A stretch of DNA of 64,000 nucleotides from Pseudomonas sp. UBA5706 (lineage in GTDB: Bacteria; Pseudomonadota; Gammaproteobacteria; Pseudomonadales; Pseudomonadaceae): the NCBI RefSeq assembly GCF_002419965.1, contig NZ_DIHC01000038.1, forward strand, positions 1-64,000, read 5' to 3'. This document shows positions 27,078 through 36,525 of the stretch, in pieces (positions within the stretch are counted from its first letter, which is position 1; the number at the start of each line of letters is the position of its first letter). The translations under genes were made by a program, and so were the position numbers. The notes under the pieces were generated by a model, which saw only the letters and a program-made list of their open reading frames with translations, had not been told where the DNA came from and ran no database searches.

Positions 27078-28424
27078 TTGAGCGATCAATCCACTCCGAA
27101 CACTTCACTCGCCCGTCTGTGCGACAAAATCGGCATCCCTTACCCGCTGTTCTGGGGCTTCGTTGGCTTGCTGATCTTTATGATCGGCGACGGCGTCGAG
27201 CTTGGATACCTTTCCCCCTTCCTCAGCCAACGTGGCATGCCCGGCGATGAAATCGCCATGGTGTTCACCCTGTACGGTGTCACTGTCGGGATATCGTCCT
27301 GGCTGGCCGGTGCGCTCTCCAACCTTTGGGGCCCCAAACGGGTGATGTTGCTGGGGCTGATCATCTGGAGCGTGTTCGAGGTGCTGTTTCTCGTCTACGG
27401 TCTGCAAAAACTCAGCTACCCGATGATTCTGCTGACCTACGGTCTACGCGGATTCGGTTATCCACTTTTCGCCTACGGTTTCCTGGTATGGATTGCCGCC
27501 GCCACGCCGCCCCGCAAGATGGGCATGGCCGTCGGCTGGTTCTGGGTCGCTTACGCGGCAGGCTTGCCCACCCTGGGCTCGTTGGTGGCAAGCGTGAGCA
27601 TTCCCCTCATTGGCGCGCTGCAAACGTTCTGGCTGTCCTTTGCGCTGGTGTTGGTCGGCGGCGCTGTCGGTCTGCTCGGCATGCGTGATGCAGCGGGCAT
27701 GCGTCGCCTGGCACCCGAGGGCGAAAAACCGATGGTGTCGATGGCCAAGAACATCACCATCATGTGGTCGCGTCCGAAGGTGTCGCTGGCAGGCCTGGTG
27801 CGGGTGATCAACACCTCGTCCATGTTCGGCTTTCTGGTCGTCATGCCTGGATTCTTTATGCACACCGTGGGGTTCACCCTGGAACAGTGGCTGCGTCTAC
27901 TGACGATCGTCTTCGTGTTCAACATCATTGGCAACCTCACGTCCAGCGTGATCAGCACCCGGATCGGTTACCGCAATACCATTCTCTGGCTGGGCGCCGT
28001 GGGCAGTATGATCAGCACGCCGCTGTTCTTTTTCATGCCGCAGATGTACCCGGACAACTTCCTGATCGCCTCGGTGTTTGGCGCGTTTTACGGCCTTACG
28101 CTGGCGTGCTTCGTGCCGCTCTCGGCGCTGGCGCCGGCCTTGGCACCGCAAAACAAGGCGGCCGCGCTGTCGGTGCTAAGCCTGGGCGCTGGCGCATCGA
28201 CCTGGGTCGGGCCGGCCGTGGTGGCGATCTTCCATGACCGTTTCGGGTTGGAAGGGGTGGTCTGGGCGTTCTGTGGCCTGTATGCGTTGAGTGCGGTGAT
28301 GACCGCGTTCCTGCGCGATCCCGAGCCAGTGCATGAGCCGATACTGATCAAGATCAAGCGCCGGGTCAAAATCCGTGCGCCGCGTCTGGATTACCGCTGG
28401 GCACACGCAGAAGAACCGAAATAA
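27078..28424 (+). CDS. MFS transporter, polyol permease family
   Basis: A 448-residue 12-helix major facilitator. The opening IPYPLFWGFVGLLIFMIGDGVELGYLSPFL and the LRGFGYPLFAYGFLVWI segment are typical of the ribitol/arabitol permease group (RbtT, DalT, CsbX). TTG 27078 is chosen because AAAGGACC lies about 7 bases upstream and the preceding codons do not look coding, although the frame is open from 26910. A membrane PQQ dehydrogenase gene follows in the same direction after 327 bases, suggesting linked sugar-alcohol or sugar-acid use. Confidence 0.85.
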   Translation: MSDQSTPNTSLARLCDKIGIPYPLFWGFVGLLIFMIGDGVELGYLSPFLSQRGMPGDEIAMVFTLYGVTVGISSWLAGALSNLWGPKRVMLLGLIIWSVFEVLFLVYGLQKLSYPMILLTYGLRGFGYPLFAYGFLVWIAAATPPRKMGMAVGWFWVAYAAGLPTLGSLVASVSIPLIGALQTFWLSFALVLVGGAVGLLGMRDAAGMRRLAPEGEKPMVSMAKNITIMWSRPKVSLAGLVRVINTSSMFGFLVVMPGFFMHTVGFTLEQWLRLLTIVFVFNIIGNLTSSVISTRIGYRNTILWLGAVGSMISTPLFFFMPQMYPDNFLIASVFGAFYGLTLACFVPLSALAPALAPQNKAAALSVLSLGAGASTWVGPAVVAIFHDRFGLEGVVWAFCGLYALSAVMTAFLRDPEPVHEPILIKIKRRVKIRAPRLDYRWAHAEEPK

Positions 28425-28751
28425 TAATTAGGGCGACGGCAGTCACGGCGGGCGACTCGCGCCCCTCGGGATGGGTGTACTGGGCAGGCATGTGCCGTCA
28501 GCCAGCGTCTTCAAGGCCTGCAGTGAGCGAATGCCGGCGGCGGCTGCAGGGCTGGCCCCTGCAGCAGGGCCGTATTCTCGACCCGACTTGCTCACTGAGA
28601 AAATCGACCGCCCCCACGCCTGAGCAAATATCGGCAGAAAGCAAGCATTGATTGAAACGCCGAACTGTATCGTGACGCGAAGAGTCCACAGGATTGCGTT
28701 TCAGAAGATGCTACCGACAGCGGGTTTACGCCTTTGGGCGTTGGGGGAGAC
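28425..28751. other. Intergenic region
   Basis: No gene in 327 bases. It holds a strong hairpin at 28543-28565 and the GGGGGAGA ribosome site of the PQQ dehydrogenase at 28743-28750. Confidence 0.45.
28543..28565 (+). terminator. Strong hairpin after the MFS gene
   Basis: Perfect 9-bp stem GCTGCAGGG / CCCTGCAGC with loop CTGGC, about 120 bases after the MFS stop. No U-tract follows. It may mark the transcript end, which would separate the permease and dehydrogenase into two units. Confidence 0.4.
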
Positions 28752-31154
28752 ATGAAAGTATTCAATCGAGCCACACCGGTGGCTTCCGGCGTGTTAGTGG
28801 CCTTGGCCGGGTTGATCTTGCTGGGCGGAGGAATCAGGCTGGCCATTCTTCATGGCAGTGCGTACTACGCGATCGCCGGCGCCGGGCTGGTGCTGGTCGG
28901 GCTGGGCCTGATCAAAGGGCAACGCTGGTCATTGTGGCTGTATGGCGCGCTATGGCTGGGCACGTTGATATGGGCAATCAGCGAAGGTGGGCTGAACGTC
29001 TGGGCGCTGGAGCCACGCCTTATGCTGCCGACGCTGCTGGGCCTGTATCTGCTGATGCCGCGGGTGCGGCGCAGGTTGGGGGAGGGTGCGCACATTTCCT
29101 CGGTGGGCAATGTCGTCATGCCGCTGGTGGGCTTTGCATTGGTAGGCGGCCTGTTCTTTGCCCATGCCTACCCCAAGCCGCAGGCAGAGGCAGCAATGCT
29201 GGGGGCCTCGACCGATCAATCGGTCAGCGACAACGACTGGAACTATTACGGTCGCACCGCCCGTGGCGAGCGTTGGTCGCCGCTGAGCCAGATCGATCGG
29301 CAGAACGTCTCTGGGTTGCAGCCCGCTTGGGAGTACCGTACAGGTGACGTGGCGCGCTCCGGCGAAAACAAGAATGGCTACGAATTTAACTTTGAAGTCA
29401 CCCCAATCAAAATCGGCGAGACGCTCTATATCTGCACGCCCCACAGCCAGGTGATTGCGCTGGATGCGGTCTCCGGCCAGGAGCGCTGGCGCTTCGACCC
29501 CAAGCCTGAAACGTCCAATAACGCGTACCTGGCCTGTCGCGGTGTGGCGTTCTATCAGATGCCAAGCGATCAGGGCGCAGGAGGGGAGTGCAGCCAGCGC
29601 ATCATTGCCCCGGTGGCTGACGCGCGTCTGGTGGCGCTCGATGCGAGCACGGGCAAGCCTTGCGCGGATTTCGGCGATCAGGGGTTTGTCTCGCTGCGCC
29701 AATATCTGGGTAATGTGCCCAAGGGGTTTCACTTCGTGACCTCACCTCCGCTGGTGGCTGGCAACCGGGTCATTCTGGGCGGCTGGATCTACGACGGGCA
29801 GAAAACCAACGAACCTTCCGGCGCCGTGCGCGCATTCGATCCTGTGACCGGCAAAATCGTCTGGGCCTGGGATGTCGGTCGCCCGGGCGACCCGGTGGCG
29901 CACCCCGGCCCGGACGAGACTTTCACTGCGGGTACGCCTAACGCATGGGGCGTGTACACCGCCGATGTCGAGCGCGGGTTGGTCTACCTGCCAACCGGCA
30001 ATGCGGTGCCGGATTACTACGGCGCTCATCGTCGGCCATTCGATGAACAATACTCAAGCTCTGTGGTAGCGCTTAGCATCGAAACCGGCGAACTGCGCTG
30101 GACCTTCCAGACCCTGCACCATGACTTATGGGACATGGACGTGCCTATTGGCCCGACCTTGGTAGACCTGCAAGACAGCAATGGCGCGCCGGTGCCTGCC
30201 CTGGTACAAACCACCAAGCGTGGCGAGCTGTTCCTGCTCAACCGGGAGACCGGCAAGCCGATCGCCCAGGTGCAAGAAAAGCCGGCACCGCAAGGCGGGC
30301 TGGAGGACGATCATCCTTCAGCGACGCAGCCTTATTCGGTGGGCATGCCGTCGTTCGCGCCGCCGCAGATCGAAGAAAAGGACACCTGGGGCGTGACGCC
30401 GATCGACCAGATGCTGTGCCGGATCGAGTTTCGCCAGCTGGATTACAAGGGCGCGTTCACGCCGTTTTCCCTGAGCCAGAAAACCCTGGTCTACCCGGCG
30501 TTCGATGGCGTCATCGACTGGCACGGCGCATCGGTCGATCCGCAAAGGCGGCGTTTATACGCCAACCTGAGCTACATCCCGTTCATTGCGCAGACATTCA
30601 AACGTGCCGATGCCGAGGCCAAAGGGCTGGTCGAACCCTGGGACGGAACCGGGCAACCACCACGGCCCAAAGAGTTTGCGATCAATCCGCAGTACGGTAC
30701 GCCCTACGTGGTCAAGGTCGATCCGTGGCTGGGCATTCTCGGTGCGCCCTGCAAAGCGCCGCCGTGGGGCCAGTTGGCGGCTGTCGACCTGGGTACTCGC
30801 TCGCTGGTCTGGAAACATGACGTGGGCACCACGCGTGACATGGGGCCGCTGGGCCTGCACGCTAACCTGCCGTTTTCCACGGGGATCTTCAACATTGGCG
30901 GCAACATCACCACCCGTTCAGGGCTGATTTTCATGGGCGCCACAGCTGATAACTACCTGCGTGCCTTCGATGCCCAGGACGGCAGCGAAATCTGGCGTGC
31001 CCGGCTGCCGGCAGGCGGGCAGGCGACGCCCATGACGTACATGGGCAAGGATGGCCGCCAGTATGTGGTGATCGCGGCCGGCGGCCATGGCGGGCTGCAG
31101 ACCCAGTCGGGCGACTATGTCGAAGCCTTTGCGTTGCCGGCGGCAAGCCACTGA
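28752..31154 (+). CDS. Membrane-bound PQQ-dependent dehydrogenase (glucose/quinate/shikimate family)
   Basis: An 800-residue periplasmic quinoprotein anchored by about five N-terminal membrane helices (residues 9-145). The remainder is an eight-bladed propeller starting DNDWNYYGRTARGERWSPL, with WAWDVGRPGDP and the PQQ-site tryptophan-docking repeats (TFQTLHHDLWDMDVP, LLNRETGKP). It oxidises a sugar or polyol outside the cytoplasm and passes electrons to ubiquinone. Length fits both Gcd and QuiA; sequence alone, without alignment, does not decide between them. The polyol-type permease upstream makes a polyol or sugar substrate as plausible as quinate. Confidence 0.85.
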   Translation: MKVFNRATPVASGVLVALAGLILLGGGIRLAILHGSAYYAIAGAGLVLVGLGLIKGQRWSLWLYGALWLGTLIWAISEGGLNVWALEPRLMLPTLLGLYLLMPRVRRRLGEGAHISSVGNVVMPLVGFALVGGLFFAHAYPKPQAEAAMLGASTDQSVSDNDWNYYGRTARGERWSPLSQIDRQNVSGLQPAWEYRTGDVARSGENKNGYEFNFEVTPIKIGETLYICTPHSQVIALDAVSGQERWRFDPKPETSNNAYLACRGVAFYQMPSDQGAGGECSQRIIAPVADARLVALDASTGKPCADFGDQGFVSLRQYLGNVPKGFHFVTSPPLVAGNRVILGGWIYDGQKTNEPSGAVRAFDPVTGKIVWAWDVGRPGDPVAHPGPDETFTAGTPNAWGVYTADVERGLVYLPTGNAVPDYYGAHRRPFDEQYSSSVVALSIETGELRWTFQTLHHDLWDMDVPIGPTLVDLQDSNGAPVPALVQTTKRGELFLLNRETGKPIAQVQEKPAPQGGLEDDHPSATQPYSVGMPSFAPPQIEEKDTWGVTPIDQMLCRIEFRQLDYKGAFTPFSLSQKTLVYPAFDGVIDWHGASVDPQRRRLYANLSYIPFIAQTFKRADAEAKGLVEPWDGTGQPPRPKEFAINPQYGTPYVVKVDPWLGILGAPCKAPPWGQLAAVDLGTRSLVWKHDVGTTRDMGPLGLHANLPFSTGIFNIGGNITTRSGLIFMGATADNYLRAFDAQDGSEIWRARLPAGGQATPMTYMGKDGRQYVVIAAGGHGGLQTQSGDYVEAFALPAASH

Positions 31155-31193
31155 CGTTCTTTGCCTCTCGTTGAAGGGGTCGGCGATCGCTGG

Positions 31194-33578
31194 TTACAGC
31201 GACCACTTCAGCGAGAACATCACGTTGCGCGGATCGCCGTATACACCGCTGCCGGTAGCCGTCGGAATGCCCTGCCAGTACTTCTCGTCAAGCAGGTTGT
31301 TCAGGTTGACTCGCGCATCCCAATGCTCGTCGAAGCGGTATCCGGCCATCAGCCCGACGACCGCGTATGAATCTTGTAGCGAGTGACCTTTGCCCACCCG
31401 ATTGTAGGTCTCGCTCTGGGCCATGACGTCGGCACCCACGCGCATTTTGTTCAAGCTGCCCGGCAGGTGGTACGTAGTTGCGGCCTTGAACAGGTGCTTG
31501 GGCTGGTTGGGGGCGAACAGGTTGCCCTTCTCGAAGGTGCGGTCCTTGACGTATTGACTGAGCAGCAAGGTATAGGCCGCGGAAAACTGCCAGTCCGGCG
31601 TCAGGGCGCCTGTCAGTTCGGCATCGATACCGCGGCTGCGCACCTCACCGGCAGCCTCGTAACAGGTGCGGTTTTGCTGCTGGCAGGTGGCGGGCGGATT
31701 GGGAATCGCGTAGGCGCGGTTTTCCTGGGTCATGTCAAACACCGCCAGCGAGGCGTTCAGGCCGCCGTCGAAGTACTCGCCCTTGACACCCACCTCGTAG
31801 CTCTCGCCCGTCATTGGATCAAGAATCGCGCCGCCGATATCCTGCTGGTTTTGCGGTTTGAAAATCTCCGTATAGCTGGCGTAGACCGAGTAGGTGTCGT
31901 TCAGGTCAAAAATGACGCCAGCGTACGGCGTCACTTCTTGCGTGACTTTGTAATCGCCGGTGCTGGCCGAACGGTTCTTGTAGTCGTACCAACTGATCCG
32001 GCCGCCGACGATGATGTGCAGCGGATCGATGGGGTTAAAGCGTGCCGCTGCGTATATCCCGTCTTCGGTGGCGGTGTTCTTATTCATGTAGCCGGTGCGG
32101 GTGGTGAGGTCCGGCTTGGGAATGATGTGCGGGTCAAAGCGGTAGATGTTGACGGGCGTGGAGCCGTAAAAGCCGCCGGTCTGGTCGAACTTCTCTTCGC
32201 GGCGGCTCACGCCGAGCATCAAGTCATGCTCCCGGCCAAACAGCTGGAACGGGCCGGAAAGCGAACCGTCCAGGTTGGTCTGCACGTCGGTGGTGTCGTA
32301 TTGGCCGGAGGCCTGGCCATACCCGGTACCTGCCGCCGTCAGGTAGCTGGAGAACATGTCCGACTCGGCCCAGATTCGCGCCGCGGCCAGCTTGCCGCTC
32401 CAGCCGTTGTCGAAGTGGTGGGTCAGGTCGGTGAAGACGCTGACGTTGTCCCGATCCCAGTACGCCCAGTCGTTGCTGAGGAAGGTGGAGCGGGGCAGGT
32501 GCAGGTTTTCGCCGTTCGGCCCGGCGGGCAGGCTGCCCCAGTCGGAGGTCGCGTCATCGCGCTGCTTCGAGGCGCCGACGGTCCAGGTGGTGGCGTCGCT
32601 CAGGTCGGCTTCGAACACGCCGTAAAATGTCTGGCGTTGCTTGTCGCGTTCATCGACGAAGCTGTTGCCTTGTTCGTAGGCCGCCACTACCCGGCCACGC
32701 AGGGTGCCGGATTCGTTGAGCTTGTTGGACGCATCGACTTCGGTGCGGTAACGGTCCCAACTGCCAGCGCTGGTGGTCACACTGACCTGTGGCGTGGCCG
32801 TCGGGCGCTTGCGCACCAGGTTCAGTGTCGCCGAAGGACTGCCTGCGCCGGTCATCAAGCCCGTTGCGCCGCGCACTACTTCTACCCGATCGTAAAGCGC
32901 CAGGTCTGCGCCGGAAATGGTATCCAGCGTGAAGCTGCTGACAATGGTCGGCAGCCCGTCATACATCAGGTTGTCGATGGGAAAGCCGCGTGCGAGAAAC
33001 TGCTGGCGGTCCGAACCGAACTTGCGCAGCGTGATGCCGGGCGCGTATTTGACTACATCGTTGAGATCGTTCATGCCCTGATCATCGATGCGCTGACGGG
33101 TGATGACGCTCACCGATTGTGGCGTTTGGCGGATCGACAGCGGCAGCTTGGTGGCGGTGCTCATCGAGCCGGTGGTGTAGGACGCGCTGCCCTCCGTGGT
33201 GGCGAGCCCCGCGATGCCACTGCTTTGCGAATCGATGTTGATCTCGCCAAGCGTCATGGCGCCGTCGCCAATGCTGCCGCCAGCCTGAAACACCCGCGCG
33301 CCATTGCCCTGCAGCTGGGTGCTCAAGCCGCTGCCCGCAAGCAACCGCTCAAGCGCCTGGACCGGTTCCAGATATCCCTTGACGGCCGGCGCCTGCTTGC
33401 CAGCCACCTGTGACGCGTCGAAAGCGACCTGCATCCCGCTGGCCTGACCCAGTTGCATCAAGGAGGTGGCCAGCGCTTGCGCAGGCAGATTCAGTTGAAC
33501 AGGTGCAGCCAGCACTACAACCGGCAGACCGATTGCCATGAGGCCGATCAACGAAGGCGAAAACGGACGAAACATCAT
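31194..33578 (-). CDS. TonB-dependent siderophore receptor with STN domain
   Basis: A 794-residue receptor of the FpvA/FhuE/PupB type: signal peptide 1-25, STN domain at about 28-97, TonB-box region at about 110-116 (LGEINID), plug with the siderophore-receptor pattern IRQTPQSVSVITRQRIDDQG, LARGFPIDNLMYDGLP, VEVVRGATGLMTGAG, and a barrel ending VMFSLKWSL. Tandem ATGs at 33578 and 33575 follow AGGA. An STN domain without a local sigma/FecR pair implies signalling to partners elsewhere, or none. It converges with the PQQ dehydrogenase gene (39-base gap). Confidence 0.9.
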   Translation of the reverse strand: MMFRPFSPSLIGLMAIGLPVVVLAAPVQLNLPAQALATSLMQLGQASGMQVAFDASQVAGKQAPAVKGYLEPVQALERLLAGSGLSTQLQGNGARVFQAGGSIGDGAMTLGEINIDSQSSGIAGLATTEGSASYTTGSMSTATKLPLSIRQTPQSVSVITRQRIDDQGMNDLNDVVKYAPGITLRKFGSDRQQFLARGFPIDNLMYDGLPTIVSSFTLDTISGADLALYDRVEVVRGATGLMTGAGSPSATLNLVRKRPTATPQVSVTTSAGSWDRYRTEVDASNKLNESGTLRGRVVAAYEQGNSFVDERDKQRQTFYGVFEADLSDATTWTVGASKQRDDATSDWGSLPAGPNGENLHLPRSTFLSNDWAYWDRDNVSVFTDLTHHFDNGWSGKLAAARIWAESDMFSSYLTAAGTGYGQASGQYDTTDVQTNLDGSLSGPFQLFGREHDLMLGVSRREEKFDQTGGFYGSTPVNIYRFDPHIIPKPDLTTRTGYMNKNTATEDGIYAAARFNPIDPLHIIVGGRISWYDYKNRSASTGDYKVTQEVTPYAGVIFDLNDTYSVYASYTEIFKPQNQQDIGGAILDPMTGESYEVGVKGEYFDGGLNASLAVFDMTQENRAYAIPNPPATCQQQNRTCYEAAGEVRSRGIDAELTGALTPDWQFSAAYTLLLSQYVKDRTFEKGNLFAPNQPKHLFKAATTYHLPGSLNKMRVGADVMAQSETYNRVGKGHSLQDSYAVVGLMAGYRFDEHWDARVNLNNLLDEKYWQGIPTATGSGVYGDPRNVMFSLKWSL

Positions 33579-33947
33579 GCAATTCCTAAGCGGGACGCGC
33601 GACAGCGATGACCAGACGGTTACCCCAACGGCAAGGGGTCTATCGCGGGGCCTGTGCCGGGGGACGGCGATCGTAACAATTTTCTTACAATTTAGTAAAC
33701 GCAAACCATTATCAAACGATATTTGTTTGCGATCGCTATATGTTTCTGATTGCTACGGAGGTGGGCGTCGGACGAATTGGCGTCTTTGCTTGGGCGTACC
33801 GGCGCAGGCAAGGCGTGCGCCGGGTTGAGTCGATACCCGAGGGGGGAGAGTAAGCGCGCAGAGCGCCACCGGGATATGTGCCCATGGCATCCGCTCTCGG
33901 TTGGCGGATGTGGGGTTGGCTGAAGCCGCGTCAGCCTGTCATGGGCG
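33579..33947. other. Intergenic region with receptor promoter
   Basis: No gene in 369 bases between two minus-strand genes. The AT-rich part at 33670-33760 stands out and holds a probable Fur-type site; the rest is featureless. Confidence 0.45.
33697..33730 (-). promoter_or_regulatory. Fur-box-like region upstream of the siderophore receptor
   Basis: Read on the minus strand it contains TTGATAATGGTTTGCGTTT, resembling one and a half GATAAT hexamers of a Fur box. The region is also flanked by the inverted repeat GCAAAC (33701-33706) / GTTTGC (33725-33730). The position, about 120 bases before the receptor start, and the gene type make iron control likely. Confidence 0.45.
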
Positions 33948-35372
33948 TCACTTTTCCCCTGTCGCCATGACCATGGGCTGGCCCGGCTCTACCCCCGGCC
34001 AGCCTCCACCCAGGGCCTGGTACAGCGAAATGACGTTGTTGAGCTGACTTTCCCTGACCTGAATGGCGGCCAACTCGGTGTTGAACAGATTGCGCTGGGC
34101 GTCGAGCACTTCCAGATAGGAAGAGTAACCGCCCTGATAACGGTCCTGGGCGATGTCCAATGAACGGCTCAGCGTGTTTATCCGCGTGCGTATCCGTTCG
34201 ATCTGCTCTTCAAAACGCTTGACTGCCGACAGCGAATTTTCGACCTCGCCGAATGCCTTGAGCGCGACGGCGCGATAGTTGTAAGCGGCCTGGTCACGCT
34301 GCGCCGTTGCTACGCCAACCTGCGCTTCAAGGCGTCCGCCACTGTAAATCGGCGCCAGCACGCTGACGCCCAGATCCCACACCTTGACCGGGTCGAAGTC
34401 CAGCGCGTTGACATAGAGGCGCCCGAAGCCTGCCGACAGTTGCACTTGCGGCAGGTACTCATCGCGACGTGCCTCCAGGCTAAGATCCGACGCTGCCACC
34501 ATCAGCTCCGCTTGTTGAATGTCCGGGCGGCGTCGCAACAGCTCTGACGGCAGCATCCCTGGCACTGTTGGAGGCGCGATGTTCTGAAACAGGCGGCCTC
34601 GGGATACGTAGCCGGGCAGTGTGCCTGTCAGCAAGCGGATGGCGTTTTCCTGCTGGCGTATCGATTGCTCAAGTTGCGGAATCATCTGCTGGGCCGATTC
34701 GTACTCCGACTGCGCCTGGGTCAGCTCCAGCTGTGAGGTATAGCCTTCGTTGGACCGGTCCTGGGCGACCATCAGTGCATCACGTCGCGACGCAGCCGTA
34801 TCGCGCGTGACCTTTAGCTGGGTGTCCAGCGACAGCAGGGTAATGTAAGCGCGCGCCACGGTACTGGCGACGGACAAATGAACGTTGTCCAGGTCTGTCC
34901 GGGTGGCCTGGTATTGCAACCGAGCCGCCTTGTCCAGGTTGCGCAGGCGGCCCCAAAGGTCCAGCTCATAGGCCACCTGGATTTCCGGTTGTATCGATCG
35001 GGAGTGAGTAATGCCGGTCACGCCCAAATTGCGCGTCGTCTGCGCGCCCAACGACCCATCAAGGGTGGGCAATAGCGCAGAATGGGTCAGGCCGATTTGC
35101 TGGCGCGCCTCTTCGACCAGGGCCACTGATGTCAGGACGTCGGTGTTGTGCAGCAGCGCCTCATCGACCAGCTGGCTGAGGGCCGGGTCGTTGAATGCTC
35201 GCCACCACTGTGCAGAGATCGGCGCCTGCGCCTGCGCCTGGCCTCGCCATTGCGAAGGGGCGAAGACCTTGGCCTGCGTAGGTATCGGCGCCTTGGTAGG
35301 CGCGCAACCCGCCAACGCCACCAGTGTTGCGAGCATCAGAGGTTGCCATGGGCAGCAAGTTGACGAGCTCAT
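33948..35372 (-). CDS. Outer-membrane efflux channel lipoprotein, NodT/OprM family
   Basis: A 474-residue TolC-fold channel. The lipobox LVALAGC places the acylated cysteine at 23. Two OEP repeats follow: WWRAFNDPALSQLVDEALLHNTD opens the first and LLRRRPDIQQAELMVAASDL the second, both typical of NodT-type channels. Its ATG overlaps the stop of the HlyD gene by 4 bases. It completes the MFS-HlyD-NodT tripartite pump transcribed from 38178 downwards. Confidence 0.92.
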   Translation of the reverse strand: MSSSTCCPWQPLMLATLVALAGCAPTKAPIPTQAKVFAPSQWRGQAQAQAPISAQWWRAFNDPALSQLVDEALLHNTDVLTSVALVEEARQQIGLTHSALLPTLDGSLGAQTTRNLGVTGITHSRSIQPEIQVAYELDLWGRLRNLDKAARLQYQATRTDLDNVHLSVASTVARAYITLLSLDTQLKVTRDTAASRRDALMVAQDRSNEGYTSQLELTQAQSEYESAQQMIPQLEQSIRQQENAIRLLTGTLPGYVSRGRLFQNIAPPTVPGMLPSELLRRRPDIQQAELMVAASDLSLEARRDEYLPQVQLSAGFGRLYVNALDFDPVKVWDLGVSVLAPIYSGGRLEAQVGVATAQRDQAAYNYRAVALKAFGEVENSLSAVKRFEEQIERIRTRINTLSRSLDIAQDRYQGGYSSYLEVLDAQRNLFNTELAAIQVRESQLNNVISLYQALGGGWPGVEPGQPMVMATGEK

Positions 35373-36520
35373 GGCGCGCTGCCTTCGTCGCCCGCACTGG
35401 CTGTATCGACATGGGCGACGACCGACATGCCGGGCCTGAGCCGTCGGGCCATCGGTTGATTGGCATCGAGTGCGATCCTGACGGGGATGCGCTGTGCGAC
35501 CTTGGTGAAGTTGCCGGTGGCGTTGTCGGGCCGCAGAACGCTGAATTCGGAACCGGTGGCTGGCGCGAATCGCTCCACGCGCCCGGTCAGGCGGGCGCCA
35601 TCCAGCGCGTCCACGTCCAGGGTGACGGTTTGTCCCGCCAGCATGCCGTTAACCTGGGTTTCCTTGTAATTGGCCACCACCCAAAGCTGCTCGGGCACCA
35701 GATACAGCAACTGCGAACCCGCGCTGACGTATTGCCCCAGCCGCACCGATACTTCACTGAGTACACCGTCACGCGGGGCGCGGATACGGGTGTTTTCCAG
35801 ATCGATCTGCGCCAGGTGCAGGGCCGCTTGCGCGCTTCTGACGGCAGCCTGCAACACGCCTCGCGAAACCTGGGTGGATTTCACCGTTTCCCTGGCGATG
35901 TCGATTGCCGCTCGGGCTTTCTTTACATTGGCGCCAGCACTGCGAGCGGTCGCCCGGATCTGGTCACGTTCGCGGATAGACACCGAACCTCTGGAGGCGA
36001 GTTCGTTGACCCGCGCTTCGTCGGCTTTTGCACGATCGGACTCGGCCTCGACTGAAAACAGCTCAGCTTGCCTTGAGGCCAGCGTCGCCTGATCCGAGGC
36101 CTGGGTTTGCAGCGAGTTATCCAGGTCCGCTTTGCGCGCATCAAGATCGGCGGCCGCTTGCTCGACCCGCTGCTGATAAATGCGATCGTCGATCTGTATC
36201 AGCACCTGCCCCTGCTTGACCACCTCGAAGTCCCGCACAAGAACCTGGGCGACGTAACCATTGACCTGCGGCGCCATGACGGTGATCTGTCCCCGGACAT
36301 AGGCGTTTTCCGTGGTCATGACCGCGCTGTTGAACGGCCAGAACTGCCAGGCATACAAGACCAGCACGATGCCGACGGCCGCCACGCCTGCCATCAGCCA
36401 GAGCGTCGCACGGCTGGATTTGATGATTTTCGGCGGACCTGCCGCGGCGCCACCTGCATCGGCTGCAACGCTGGGAGAGGCTGGGGTGTTGATGTTTTTT
36501 TCTGGATCGGTCTGGCTCAT
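35369..36520 (-). CDS. HlyD/EmrA-type membrane fusion protein
   Basis: A 383-residue periplasmic adaptor. One membrane segment lies at about 40-60 (LWLMAGVAAVGIVLVLYAW), followed by a split biotinyl-lipoyl domain (VNGYVAQVLVRDFEVVKQGQ and LENTRIRAPRDGVL) around a coiled-coil hairpin of about 110 residues, as in EmrA. The ATG at 36520 is used; the frame extends to 36607 but overlaps the permease gene and does not look coding. It lies 5 bases after the permease stop. Confidence 0.92.
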   Translation of the reverse strand: MSQTDPEKNINTPASPSVAADAGGAAAGPPKIIKSSRATLWLMAGVAAVGIVLVLYAWQFWPFNSAVMTTENAYVRGQITVMAPQVNGYVAQVLVRDFEVVKQGQVLIQIDDRIYQQRVEQAAADLDARKADLDNSLQTQASDQATLASRQAELFSVEAESDRAKADEARVNELASRGSVSIRERDQIRATARSAGANVKKARAAIDIARETVKSTQVSRGVLQAAVRSAQAALHLAQIDLENTRIRAPRDGVLSEVSVRLGQYVSAGSQLLYLVPEQLWVVANYKETQVNGMLAGQTVTLDVDALDGARLTGRVERFAPATGSEFSVLRPDNATGNFTKVAQRIPVRIALDANQPMARRLRPGMSVVAHVDTASAGDEGSAP

Positions 36521-36525
36521 TAAAG

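Noticed and set aside
28543..28565. REP-type repetitive element
   Set aside because: The hairpin is a single copy in this window and does not match the usual Pseudomonas REP core.
31383..33413. Plus-strand open frame of 676 codons opposite the siderophore receptor
   Set aside because: Antisense shadow of a receptor gene with signal peptide, plug and barrel signatures; its translation has no recognisable domains.
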